Positions 36,901 through 44,639 of a stretch of 64,000 nucleotides of DNA are shown here, piece by piece. Numbering within the stretch: position 1 is the first letter of the stretch; every line of letters begins with the position of its first letter. Source of the stretch: JACCTU01 sp963737405 (lineage in GTDB: Bacteria; Actinomycetota; Thermoleophilia; Gaiellales; Gaiellaceae); NCBI GenBank assembly GCA_963737405.1, contig CAVTSL010000004.1, positions 98,244-162,243 on the forward strand. The letters are read 5' to 3'. Position numbers and translations under genes: made by a program. The notes under the pieces were generated by a model. It ran no database searches, was not told the DNA's origin, and worked only from the letters and a program-made list of their open reading frames with translations.

Positions 36901-37805
36901 TGTCCGACACGGCTGCCACGATCGCCCGCGTGCGTGTGGGTGTGGTCGACGTCGGATCGAACACCGTGCGGCTGCTGGTCGCGGCGCGGCGTTCGGGCTC
37001 CCTCGAGCCGCTCGCGGAGGACCGCGAGTACCTTCAGCTGGGCGAGGAGATCGAACGGCTCGGCTGGATCTCCGAGTCGAAGCTTCGCGAGACGGTCGAG
37101 TGCGTCCGTCGGTTCGGCGCGCGTGCGTCGGACTTCGGCGTCCATCAGCTGGACGTGGTCGTGACCGCACCCGGCCGGCGGGCCGCGAACGCAGACGAGC
37201 TCGTGCACGCGCTGGCCGAAGGTGCCAACGCACGCGTCCGCGTCCTCAGCGCCGAGGAGGAGGGTCTGTTCGCGTTCGAGGGCGTGGTCGCGGGCCTCAA
37301 GCAGATTCCCGAGTCGGTCGCGGTCTGCGACAGCGGCGGCGGGTCGACGGAGCTCGTCGTCGGCGTGGCAGGCGAGCCGCACTGGGTGCGCTCGGTCGAC
37401 GTCGGGTCGCTCACGGTCCGCTCGCTTCTCGCCGAGGATCCACCGGGTCGGCGTGCCGTCGACGCCGCTCGGCTTCAGGTTCGCGAGCGCCTGGACGGCA
37501 TCGCGCCGCCGATCCCCAAGAGCGCGTACGCCACGGGCGGGACCGCTCGTGCGCTTCGACGCGTCGTCGGCCGGACGCTCGACGCACAGGGCTTCGACGA
37601 CGCGATCGGCCGGCTGGCGAAGCGCCCGGCCCGCGAGGTCGCGGCGAAGTACGGGCTCGACGAGCGCCGCGCCTGGACGCTCCTCGGCGGGGCGATCGTC
37701 CTCGCCGAGATGCAGCTTCGGCTCGGGATCCCCCTCGAGGTCTCCCGGACGGGAATGCGCGAAGGCGTCGCCGCGGTGACGTTCAGCGAGCTCGCGGCCG
37801 CGTAG
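36897..37805 (+). CDS. ppx: Ppx/GppA exopolyphosphatase-like protein
   Basis: A 302-residue member of the actin-like ASKHA Ppx/GppA family with VGVVDVGSNTVRLLV at the N-terminus, the catalytic Glu region in LSAEEEGLFAFEG, and CDSGGGSTELVVG. It is the short form lacking the HD-like C-terminal domains of E. coli Ppx. ATG 36897 overlaps the ppk stop and an adjacent ATG 36900 is equivalent. It hydrolyses polyphosphate ends or pppGpp. Confidence 0.88.
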   Translation: MMSDTAATIARVRVGVVDVGSNTVRLLVAARRSGSLEPLAEDREYLQLGEEIERLGWISESKLRETVECVRRFGARASDFGVHQLDVVVTAPGRRAANADELVHALAEGANARVRVLSAEEEGLFAFEGVVAGLKQIPESVAVCDSGGGSTELVVGVAGEPHWVRSVDVGSLTVRSLLAEDPPGRRAVDAARLQVRERLDGIAPPIPKSAYATGGTARALRRVVGRTLDAQGFDDAIGRLAKRPAREVAAKYGLDERRAWTLLGGAIVLAEMQLRLGIPLEVSRTGMREGVAAVTFSELAAA

Positions 37806-38172
37806 CGCTCGAAAGCTCCGCGAGCACCGACACGTCGCGCTCGTACGTCAGCAGGCCGACCGCCTCGTCGAGAGGCACCCAGACGGCCTGATCGACCTCG
37901 TCGCTCGGCTCGAAGGTGCCCTCGGTGCAGCGCATGAGGAACCAACGGACGAGCTTCGGTCCGGCGAGCGCCCGGTAGCGCGACTCGCCGATCGGCCGCT
38001 CGATCTCGCAGCGCAGACCGGTCTCCTCCTCGACCTCGCGGAGCGCGCAGGCCTCGTCGTCCTCGCGCTTCTTGCACTTCCCCTTCGGGAGCGACCAGTC
38101 GTCGTACCGCGGTCGGTGGACGATGAGGATGTGGCCGTCTCGGAGGACCACGCCGCCGGCGGCGCGGATCAC
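37783..38172 (-). CDS. NUDIX hydrolase
   Basis: A 129-residue hydrolase with a full Nudix box: Gly in PKGKCKKRE, then Glu seven residues after the next Glu spacing and REVEEETGL. The SLPKGK start recalls MutT1/diadenosine-polyphosphate hydrolases that often adjoin CHAD or phosphohistidine phosphatase domains. The GTG at 38172 overlaps the CHAD stop (GTGA), and its 3' end overlaps ppx by 23 nt convergently. It probably cleaves nucleoside or inositol polyphosphates. Confidence 0.85.
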   Translation of the reverse strand: MIRAAGGVVLRDGHILIVHRPRYDDWSLPKGKCKKREDDEACALREVEEETGLRCEIERPIGESRYRALAGPKLVRWFLMRCTEGTFEPSDEVDQAVWVPLDEAVGLLTYERDVSVLAELSSATRPRAR

Positions 38173-38942
38173 CCCGTCGTCTTCTCGAGCCGCTTCCACG
38201 CCTTCGGAACCGTTCGACGCGCGTTGGCGCGGCGCGACTCCTGCCGTTCGATGAGCCGCCCGACGAGCAGCGCCGTCGACGGCTTCGCGAGCGCACGGAG
38301 GCGCTCCTCGGCGACGACGGCGTCCTGGTGCTCTCCGACGACGTCCTGGAACTCCTTCGCCCGCGCGACGACCTTGTCGTCGCCGACCACCTCGGCGGCG
38401 TAGCGCAGCCGCTTCGCGTGGATGCGCGCGCGGTGGAGCCCCTCGTCCGTCTCGATGTCGCGCATCGCCTTGCGGAGCTTCTTGCTCTCCGTGTTGACGA
38501 GACCGTTCAGCGATGCGTCGCGAATGACGACGGTCGCGCTGAACGCATCGATCTCGCGCATGAGGCGGCCGAACGACCGGGCGTCGAGCAGCTCGCGCAC
38601 GGCCGCGTAGGCCTCGCGGCGCTCGGCGGCGACCCGGGCGAGCAGGCGTGCGGGAGCGGTTCCCTCGTCGAGGTCGGCCGTCGCCTCTTCGAGATATGCC
38701 GCGAGGACGTCGGCGTCGCGGGCCGGGCCGAGCGCGCGACCGAGATCGCCCAACTTGCTGCGCAACTGTTCGGCTCGCTCGTCGTCGATGAGCGGACGCG
38801 CGGCGCGAAGCAGCGCGCGCATCCGTCTGATCGCAACCCGGAGCTTGTGCAGCTCGTCGGGATCCGCGTCGGGCTGGACGGCCGGGGCGTGCTCTCTGAT
38901 CGCGCTCGCCTGCGCCTGGAACGCTTCTCGAAGCTCGGCCAC
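38169..38942 (-). CDS. CHAD-domain protein
   Basis: A 257-residue CHAD protein. Conserved histidine/arginine helices are seen in DELHKLRVAIRRMRALLRAARPL, LGRALGPARDADVLAAYL and GLHRARIHAKRLRYAAEVV. CHAD domains bind inorganic polyphosphate and localise to polyP granules. Here it is coupled to a Nudix gene and near ppk/ppx, which fits. It starts 13 bp from a Pho-box-like repeat. Confidence 0.87.
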   Translation of the reverse strand: MAELREAFQAQASAIREHAPAVQPDADPDELHKLRVAIRRMRALLRAARPLIDDERAEQLRSKLGDLGRALGPARDADVLAAYLEEATADLDEGTAPARLLARVAAERREAYAAVRELLDARSFGRLMREIDAFSATVVIRDASLNGLVNTESKKLRKAMRDIETDEGLHRARIHAKRLRYAAEVVGDDKVVARAKEFQDVVGEHQDAVVAEERLRALAKPSTALLVGRLIERQESRRANARRTVPKAWKRLEKTTG

Positions 38943-38954
38943 CTTCGAATTCTA

Positions 38955-38983
38955 CGTCACCGGATGCTCCCGACCTCTTCACC
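38955..38983 (+). promoter_or_regulatory. Pho-box-like repeat between CHAD and the second regulator
   Basis: CGTCACC (38955-38961) and CTTCACC (38977-38983) are 22 bp apart, with a degenerate middle unit GCTCCCG at 38966, preserving the 11-bp period. It lies 13-41 nt upstream of the minus-strand CHAD start and 168 bp before the plus-strand regulator. The weak middle unit lowers confidence. Confidence 0.45.
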
Positions 38984-39093
38984 GTTCCGCAGCCCCGGCT
39001 CTCGCGCAGGCGGCGCACACTCGTGTGGTCGATGCGACCGCAGCGCGCCGCGACCGCAGGGGAGTCCGGCAAGCGGCCACGCGCAGCGGGACT

Positions 39094-39128
39094 GGGAGAC
39101 GCCGCCGCAAACCGCCGCGGCGTCTCCC
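39094..39128 (+). promoter_or_regulatory. 12-bp stem-loop in the leader of the second regulator
   Basis: GGGAGACGCCGC (39094-39105) pairs perfectly with GCGGCGTCTCCC (39117-39128) across an 11-nt loop, ending 22 nt before ATG 39151. No T-run follows. It may be an attenuator, a processing site or a terminator for upstream transcription. Confidence 0.5.
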
Positions 39129-39150
39129 GTTCGACCTATCGTTCGCGCGA

Positions 39151-39855
39151 ATGACCAAGGTGTTGATCGTCGAGGACGACGCCGTCATCGCGGAGGGCAT
39201 CTCCCGACATGTCGCCGAAGCAGGGTTCTCGCCGGTGTGGGTGTCCGACGGCAGGCAGGCGCTCGCCCGGCTTCGTTTCGAGCAGCCCGACGTCTGCGTG
39301 CTCGACCTGATGCTCCCCGGTGTAGACGGCTGGGCGTTCATCGAGACCGCTCGCAAGGAGGGGATCGGAACGCCGATCGTCGTCGTCAGCGCCCGAGGGA
39401 CCGAGCACGACCGCGTGCACGCGCTCGAGATCGGGGCCGACGACTACCTCGTCAAGCCGTTCTCGATGAAGGAGCTCGTCGCCCGCGTCCAGGCGGCGTC
39501 CCGCCGTGGCTCGCGCCCGACCGAGGTGCAGCGCGGCGACCCGATCGAGCTCGAGGAGCTCCGCATCGACCCGCGCGAGGTGCAGGCGTACGTCGACGGA
39601 GAGAGCGCGGCGCTGACGCCGACGGAGTTCAAGCTGCTCTACACGCTGGCGCTCGAGCCGGGGCGGGTCGCGACCCGGGACGAGCTCTTGCAGAAGATCT
39701 GGGGGCGGCGCGAGACGCACCGCGACCGCACCGTCGACGTGTTCGTCGGCCGGCTCCGCGAGAAGATCGACCGGCGCGCACCGCGCCACACGTTCATCCA
39801 GACGCGCTACGGCGTCGGCTACAAGCTCGAGCCCGTCGCCAAGAACGGAGCCTAG
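39151..39855 (+). CDS. OmpR-family response regulator, PhoP paralogue, orphan
   Basis: A 234-residue regulator about 70% identical by eye to the phoP product at 34121, with the same phospho-acceptor segment VLDLMLPG, YLVKPFSM and recognition-helix region RDRTVDVFVGRLREKI. No kinase gene is adjacent, so it may be served by PhoR or by a kinase elsewhere. The near-identical DNA-binding helix predicts that both regulators can bind the same Pho boxes. The stop lies inside a 16-bp inverted repeat. Confidence 0.87.
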   Translation: MTKVLIVEDDAVIAEGISRHVAEAGFSPVWVSDGRQALARLRFEQPDVCVLDLMLPGVDGWAFIETARKEGIGTPIVVVSARGTEHDRVHALEIGADDYLVKPFSMKELVARVQAASRRGSRPTEVQRGDPIELEELRIDPREVQAYVDGESAALTPTEFKLLYTLALEPGRVATRDELLQKIWGRRETHRDRTVDVFVGRLREKIDRRAPRHTFIQTRYGVGYKLEPVAKNGA

Positions 39856-39913
39856 GAGGGCTTGGCGGAGCGCGGCCCGGCGGCACAGCGCCTGCATCGC
39901 CAAGCCCTCCTAG
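39852..39913. terminator. Perfect 16-bp inverted repeat after the orphan regulator
   Basis: CTAGGAGGGCTTGGCG (39852-39867) is perfectly repeated inverted as CGCCAAGCCCTCCTAG (39898-39913) with a 30-nt spacer. The left arm includes the regulator's TAG stop. As RNA it would form a long stable stem. It lacks a T-run, so a factor-dependent terminator, a REP-like element or a mobile-element remnant are alternatives. Confidence 0.6.
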
Positions 39914-39984
39914 ACACCGAATCCTCTCCGGCGCGTCACCGCCTCGTGGCGAGGCGCCGCACCTGTTCTGCCGAAGATGAGCGT

Positions 39985-40680
39985 GTGAAGACGAGGCCGC
40001 TCCTCTGCGAGCTGCACGCACACACCACATGGAGCGACGGCTCGCTCGGCGTCCGCGAGCTCGTCGATCTCTACGGACGGAACGGCTTCGACGTGCTCGC
40101 GGTGACCGACCACGTGATCCGCACGGAGGATCCGTTCGCGCTCGGGCAGCACCTGCACGTTCACGCGTCGAACTTCGACCGCTATCTCGACGAGCTGGCG
40201 AACGAGGCAGCGCGTGCGCGCGAACGCTACGACCTGCTCGTCGTGCCGGGGCTCGAGCTGACGTTCAACGCGTACGATCCGCGCCGTGCCGGCCACGCGG
40301 TCGCGGTCGGCCTGCGCGAGTTCGTGCACGTGGACGGCGGTCTCGAGCACGCGCTCAGGGCCGCACGAGACGCCGGCGCCGCGCTCATCGCGGCCCATCC
40401 GGCGGTGCCCGACCGCCTCGACACGCGCCGCACCTGCCTCTTCGCGAGCGAGCCGTCGACCCGAACGCTCGTCGACCGGTTCGAGCTCTTCAACCGGAAC
40501 GCGCTCTACGGCTGGGTCGCCGAGGAGGGACTGCCGGGGATCGCCACAGGCGACTTCCATCGTCCCGAGCACCTCGCGACGTGGAAGACGCTGCTGCCGT
40601 GCCCGAAGGACGAGCACGCGGTCGTCGGGTACCTCCGCTCGAGCGCGCCGGCGTTCCTGGCGCCGCTCGGCGACGACTGA
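39985..40680 (+). CDS. PHP-domain metallophosphoesterase
   Basis: A 231-residue PHP-fold protein. Metal-binding motifs in order: CELHAHTTWSDGSL, VLAVTDHVI, VVPGLELTF, IAAHPAVP and GIATGDFHRPEH. PHP enzymes are phosphoesterases or phosphatases such as histidinol phosphatase or nucleotide-5'-phosphatases. The substrate is unknown, but location in the phosphate island suggests phosphate release. GTG 39985 is chosen as the nearest start before the first metal motif; an earlier in-frame ATG at 39862 would begin inside the inverted repeat. Confidence 0.82.
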   Translation: MKTRPLLCELHAHTTWSDGSLGVRELVDLYGRNGFDVLAVTDHVIRTEDPFALGQHLHVHASNFDRYLDELANEAARARERYDLLVVPGLELTFNAYDPRRAGHAVAVGLREFVHVDGGLEHALRAARDAGAALIAAHPAVPDRLDTRRTCLFASEPSTRTLVDRFELFNRNALYGWVAEEGLPGIATGDFHRPEHLATWKTLLPCPKDEHAVVGYLRSSAPAFLAPLGDD

Positions 40681-40692
40681 GCGTGTCGCGGC

Positions 40693-40995
40693 TTAGCTCA
40701 GGCTGCGAACGGCGCCGCCGAGGATCACCGGCGGGTTCGCGTCGAGGTAGCGCAGGAGGAGCAGCCGGGCGCCCTCGTCTCCGCTCACCTCGGCCTCTAC
40801 GTGCCACTCGGGGCCGCTGCGCCACACGTGTTTGACGTCGACGTTGCGAACCGGCGTCGGCAGCGCCGCTGCGAGCGTGCCGAGGTGGGGGCGGAACGGC
40901 GCGGACGCGTCCGCCTCGAGCGCCGACCAGTCGTCGCGCATCAGCGAGCTGGCGTGGGCCGCGGTGTACTCCCCGATCTCCTGGGGTGTCGCCAT
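40693..40995 (-). CDS. Hypothetical 100-residue protein
   Basis: Unrecognised small soluble protein with an N-terminal helix (PQEIGEYTAAHASSL) and strands such as VKHVWRSGPEWHVEAEVSG and ARLLLLRYLDANPPVI. The pattern loosely suggests an NTF2/SnoaL-like alpha+beta fold, but this is uncertain. It lies convergent with the PHP gene (12-bp gap). A clear three-unit Pho-box-like repeat lies 52-80 nt upstream of its ATG, which supports it being expressed. Confidence 0.55.
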   Translation of the reverse strand: MATPQEIGEYTAAHASSLMRDDWSALEADASAPFRPHLGTLAAALPTPVRNVDVKHVWRSGPEWHVEAEVSGDEGARLLLLRYLDANPPVILGGAVRSLS

Positions 40996-41046
40996 GGGGG
41001 CGGGACAGTAACGCGAGGAGGCCCGCTTGTCACGTGAAGCAACGCC

Positions 41047-41075
41047 GTTCTCCGACCGATCACCGTTCGTTCACC
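41047..41075 (+). promoter_or_regulatory. Pho-box-like repeat upstream of the 100-residue gene
   Basis: GTTCTCC (41047-41053), GATCACC (41058-41064) and GTTCACC (41069-41075) repeat with exact 11-bp period on the plus strand. The only start nearby is the minus-strand hypothetical gene at 40995. The amidohydrolase ends 10 bp beyond the repeat. Confidence 0.55.
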
Positions 41076-41084
41076 ACTTCGTGA

Positions 41085-42626
41085 TCAGTTCCAGGGCGGA
41101 GGGTTGTGCACCCAGCGGCCGCCGACCATCGTGGAAACGACCTGCAAATCTGGCAATTCGTCCGACTCCACGGCGAACGGATCGCGGTCGAGCACGACGA
41201 GGTCCGCAAGGAACCCGGGCAGCAGGCGGCCTCGCCGCCGCTCGTCACCCGAGAGCCACGCGGGCGTGACGCACGTCGCCTGGAGCGCCTCGTCGAGCGT
41301 CACCGCGTGCTCGGGATGCCACGCGGGCCGTTCGTCCCACGTCCGTCGGACGCCCGCGCACACCCCGAGCCACGGGTCGAGCTCCTCGATCGGCGCGTCG
41401 GAGCCGTTCGCGACCACGGCCCCGGAGTCGAGCAGCTCGCGGAAGCGATAGGCGCGCGCCGCGTCGTCTCCCCAGAAGCGCTCGGCGAGGTCGCGGTCCG
41501 ACGTCGCGTGCGTGAACTGGACGGACGCCGCGACGCCGAGCCGGCCGAACCGCGCGACGTCCTCGTCGGCAAGGAGCTGTGCATGCTCGATCCGCTGGCG
41601 CAGGCCGAGCGGCGCCCAGACGTCGCGGGTCGCCTCGAACGCGTCGAGCGCCTCGCGGTTCGCGAGGTCGCCGATCGCGTGCACCGCGACGGGGAAGCCG
41701 GCGCGGGCGCCCCGCCGCACGATCTCCTCGAGCTCCTCCCGCGACGTGATCTGCACCCCCGAGCCGTCGAGCAGACGCGCGGTCTGGGAGCCGAGCGTGC
41801 CGTCCATGAACGCCTTCAGGTAGCCGAGCCGCAGAAACTCGTTGCCGAGCCCGGAACGGAGGTCCGCAGACTCGAGCTCGCCGACCCTGTCGTGCGGGAG
41901 CGACTGCCAGACGCGGAGCGTCAGCCCGTCGTTCGCGGCGAGACGCTGCCAGAAGCGGAGCGCGCCGAGCCAGCCGTCCTTGTCGTGCACCGCGACGACG
42001 CCGCGCGAGTTCGCGAGCCTGACCCCCGCGCGCATCGCGTCGACGTACTCGTCGTCGGAGATCTCGACGTAGCGATCGCGGAACTGCCAGCACGACTCCT
42101 CGCGGAGCACGCCGGTCGGCTCGCCGCGCTCGTCGAGCTCGACCACCCCGCCGGGCACCTGCAGGTCGCCGTTCGCGCGCGCGAGCGCGGCCGAGTTGAG
42201 CCAGAGCGAGTGCGAGTCGCGCGCCATCAGCGCGATCGGGACGTCGCTCGCAAGATCGTCGAGCAGCTGCTTCGTCGGCTCGACCGCCGGCGACCAGTCG
42301 CCGCTCCGCCAGCCCCGTCCTCGCAGCCAGCCGCCGCCGGTGCGGCGGTCGAGCGCGTCGCGCACACGTGCGAGCGCCTCGTCGACCGACCGTGTGTCCT
42401 CGAGCCGCACCTCGTCCTGCGCGACCGCCCAGGTCGGGAAGTGGACGTGCGAGTCGGTGAAGCCGGGCACGACGCAGCGGCCGCCGAGGTCCACGGTCTC
42501 GGGTGAGGCGAGCGCGGTCTCGTGCGTGCCGACGCCGCCCGCGACGCGGTCACCCGCGATCGCGAGCGCGCGCGCGACGGGCAGCGACGGATCGAGCGTC
42601 CGGACGACGCCGTTCTCGAGGATCAC
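41085..42626 (-). CDS. Amidohydrolase, YtcJ-like
   Basis: A 513-residue amidohydrolase of the YtcJ/exoenzyme-regulatory-protein subgroup (Amidohydro_3). Metal motif PGFTDSHVHFPTW near residue 55, then VAVHAIGDLANREALDAFE, QRIEHAQLL and VANGSDAPIEELDP. It hydrolyses an amide or C-N bond of an unknown cytosolic substrate. No signal peptide. It lies 10 bp from pstA on the same strand, so it may be read through from pstCA. Confidence 0.85.
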   Translation of the reverse strand: MILENGVVRTLDPSLPVARALAIAGDRVAGGVGTHETALASPETVDLGGRCVVPGFTDSHVHFPTWAVAQDEVRLEDTRSVDEALARVRDALDRRTGGGWLRGRGWRSGDWSPAVEPTKQLLDDLASDVPIALMARDSHSLWLNSAALARANGDLQVPGGVVELDERGEPTGVLREESCWQFRDRYVEISDDEYVDAMRAGVRLANSRGVVAVHDKDGWLGALRFWQRLAANDGLTLRVWQSLPHDRVGELESADLRSGLGNEFLRLGYLKAFMDGTLGSQTARLLDGSGVQITSREELEEIVRRGARAGFPVAVHAIGDLANREALDAFEATRDVWAPLGLRQRIEHAQLLADEDVARFGRLGVAASVQFTHATSDRDLAERFWGDDAARAYRFRELLDSGAVVANGSDAPIEELDPWLGVCAGVRRTWDERPAWHPEHAVTLDEALQATCVTPAWLSGDERRRGRLLPGFLADLVVLDRDPFAVESDELPDLQVVSTMVGGRWVHNPPPWN

Positions 42627-42636
42627 GTGAGTGACG

Positions 42637-43521
42637 TTAACGCGCGAACTTGCGGCGCTGGCGGGAGAGGATCACGCGTGCCGTGAGGCTGACGATGAGC
42701 ACGAACGTCATCAGCACGGCCGCCGCCGCCCATGCCTTCGCGTGATCGTTCGGGTCGGGGGACTCCGAGAGCTGGAAGATCGCGAGCGGCACGGACTGCA
42801 GCGGCTCGCGCGGGTTCGTGCTGATGAACTGGCCGGCGAGCGCCGTCGTGAAGAGAAGGGGTGCGGTCTCTCCGGCGGCACGGGCGACCGCGAGGATCGT
42901 CCCGGTCAGGATCCCGCCGACGGCGGCCGGGAGCAGGACGCGCACGACCATCTGCCAGCGGGCCGAGCCGAGCGCGAGAGCAGCCTCGCGGAGCGACTGC
43001 GGGATGAGCTTCAGCACTTCCTGCGTCGACCGCGCGACGAGCGGCAGCATGATGATCGCCAGAGCGAGCGAGCCGGCGTACGCGCTCTGCTGGTGCGTGA
43101 CCACGATGGCCGCGAAGATGAAGATGCCGATCACGATCGACGGAAGCCCGTTGAGCACGTCGAGCGCGAGGCGCACCGCACGGGACATCCTGGGGCCCGC
43201 GAACTCCGAGACGTAGACCGCAACCGCGACGCCCACCGGGATCACCAACACCGTCGCGATGCCGACGATCACGAGGCTTCCGACGAACGCATGCGCGATG
43301 CCGCCGCCCGACTCGCCGAAGACCGCCGGTGTCTTCGTGAAGAAGTCGAGGTCGAGCGCCTGCAGGCCGCGCTTGAAGACCGAGAGGAAGACGATCGCGA
43401 GCACGGCGACCGCGAGCACCGCGGCGGCCAGCGCGAGCAGCTCCGCGATCCGGTTGGTGAGCCGACGTCGGCGCAGGCTGCGGCCGGGCGGGAGCCGCTG
43501 CAGGGGGACGTGTGTGGCCAT
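42637..43521 (-). CDS. pstA: Phosphate ABC transporter permease PstA
   Basis: A 294-residue inner-membrane permease with six predicted helices and the inner-membrane-component motif EALALGSARWQMVVRVLLPAA. The loop GLPSIVIGIFIFA is PstA/PstC-typical. It forms the phosphate channel with PstC. ATG 43521 overlaps the pstC stop by one base (TGATG). Confidence 0.92.
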   Translation of the reverse strand: MATHVPLQRLPPGRSLRRRRLTNRIAELLALAAAVLAVAVLAIVFLSVFKRGLQALDLDFFTKTPAVFGESGGGIAHAFVGSLVIVGIATVLVIPVGVAVAVYVSEFAGPRMSRAVRLALDVLNGLPSIVIGIFIFAAIVVTHQQSAYAGSLALAIIMLPLVARSTQEVLKLIPQSLREAALALGSARWQMVVRVLLPAAVGGILTGTILAVARAAGETAPLLFTTALAGQFISTNPREPLQSVPLAIFQLSESPDPNDHAKAWAAAAVLMTFVLIVSLTARVILSRQRRKFAR

Positions 43522-44505
43522 CAGCTGCCGCCCGCCTTCGATTGCTCGAAGCGGCCGACGACGAGCTGGGCGCCGACGTTCACGATGAGCGAGATCACGA
43601 GCAGGATCGCGGCGAGGTAGACGAGCGCGGAGACCTGGATGTTCGACGCCGCGCCCTGGTACTGCGCGGCGATCCGGCTCGCGAGCGTGTCGCCGGGCTC
43701 GAAGAGCGACGCGTGGATCGCGATCTGCCCGCCGATCACCTGCGTCACGGCGATCGCCTCGCCGATCGCGCGGCCGAACCCGAGCACGACGGCTGCGACG
43801 ATCCCGCCGCGAATGTACGGCAGCACGACACCGCGGAGCATCTCCCAGCGCGTCGTGCCGAGCGCGAGCGCGCCGTCCTTGAGGTCGCCGGGGACGTTCG
43901 AGAGGAGCTCGCGCGTGAGGCTCGCGATGATCGGGACGACCATGATCGTGAGGATCACGGACGCGGTGAACACGCTCGACGCTTGCGGGTCGCCCTTGAA
44001 GAGCGGGAGCCACCCGAACACCTTCTGGATTGCGGGGCCGAGCGTGGAGTGGATGAACGGCCCGAGCACGAGAATCCCCCAGAGCCCGAGCACCACGCTC
44101 GGGATCGCGGCGAGCATCTCGATCAGCGCACCGACGACGTCGCGGACGGCCTGCGGCGCGAGCTCGGTCAGGAAGAGCGCGATCGCGATCGAGAGCGGCA
44201 CCGCGAACAGGAGCGCGAAGAACGACGTCACCGCCGTCCCGTAGATCAGGTCGAGCGCGCCGAACGTGTTCTTGACGGGATCCCAGACGCGCCCGGTGAT
44301 GAAGTCGAGACCGAACGTGTCGTAGGCGAGCCGAGCTCCGTCGATGATCTTCCACGTGATCCCGAAGAGGAGCGCGATCACGCCGACGCTGATCAGCAGC
44401 AGGACGAGCCGGAAGATGCGGTCGCCGATGTTCGGCAGGAACCGGCGCCCTCGCAGACCGGACGGGGGCCGCGACCGCTTTCTCGCTCGTCGCCACAGCG
44501 GCCAC
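43521..44505 (-). CDS. pstC: Phosphate ABC transporter permease PstC (frameshifted)
   Basis: Permease of about 327 residues with helices from LVLLLISVGVIALLFGITW onward, PSVVLGLWGILVLGPFI and the permease motif GALALGTTRWEMLRGVVLPY. The N-terminus VAAVATSEKAVAAPVRSAR (GTG 44505) is in a different frame, joined through one surplus base near 44449 to RRFLPNIGDRIFRLV. Without this join the longest in-frame start lies within the first membrane helix. Divergent from pstS with a shared Pho-box region. Confidence 0.9.
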
Positions 44506-44527
44506 GAGCCTAGACCGGTGCTCCGTC

Positions 44528-44557
44528 GTTCACCAGAGCGTTCACCGATCCGTCACC
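44528..44557 (+). promoter_or_regulatory. Pho box in the pstC-pstS divergent region
   Basis: GTTCACC (44528-44534), GTTCACC (44540-44546) and CGTCACC (44551-44557) lie in tandem on the plus strand toward pstS, with spacings of 12 and 11 bp. The 12-bp spacing may itself reflect an indel. Best-scoring Pho box in the window by eye. Confidence 0.75.
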
Positions 44558-44562
44558 AAAAC

Positions 44563-44579
44563 GGCAACACCGTGTTGCC
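44563..44579. promoter_or_regulatory. 17-bp palindrome next to the pstS Pho box
   Basis: GGCAACAC-C-GTGTTGCC is a perfect inverted repeat with one central base, 5 bp downstream of the last Pho-box unit and about 60 bp before the pstS start. It could be an operator for a second regulator or part of the promoter. Confidence 0.5.
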
Positions 44580-44639
44580 CACGCGGGACCCGGGCGGCGC
44601 GAGGCTGACCGCGACAAGGCGTCACCAGAGGAGGAGAGT

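Noticed and set aside
41027..41269. A plus-strand ORF starting near the Pho-box repeat at 41047
   Set aside because: Composition is arginine-rich shadow of the amidohydrolase; no conserved pattern, so the repeat was not assigned to it.
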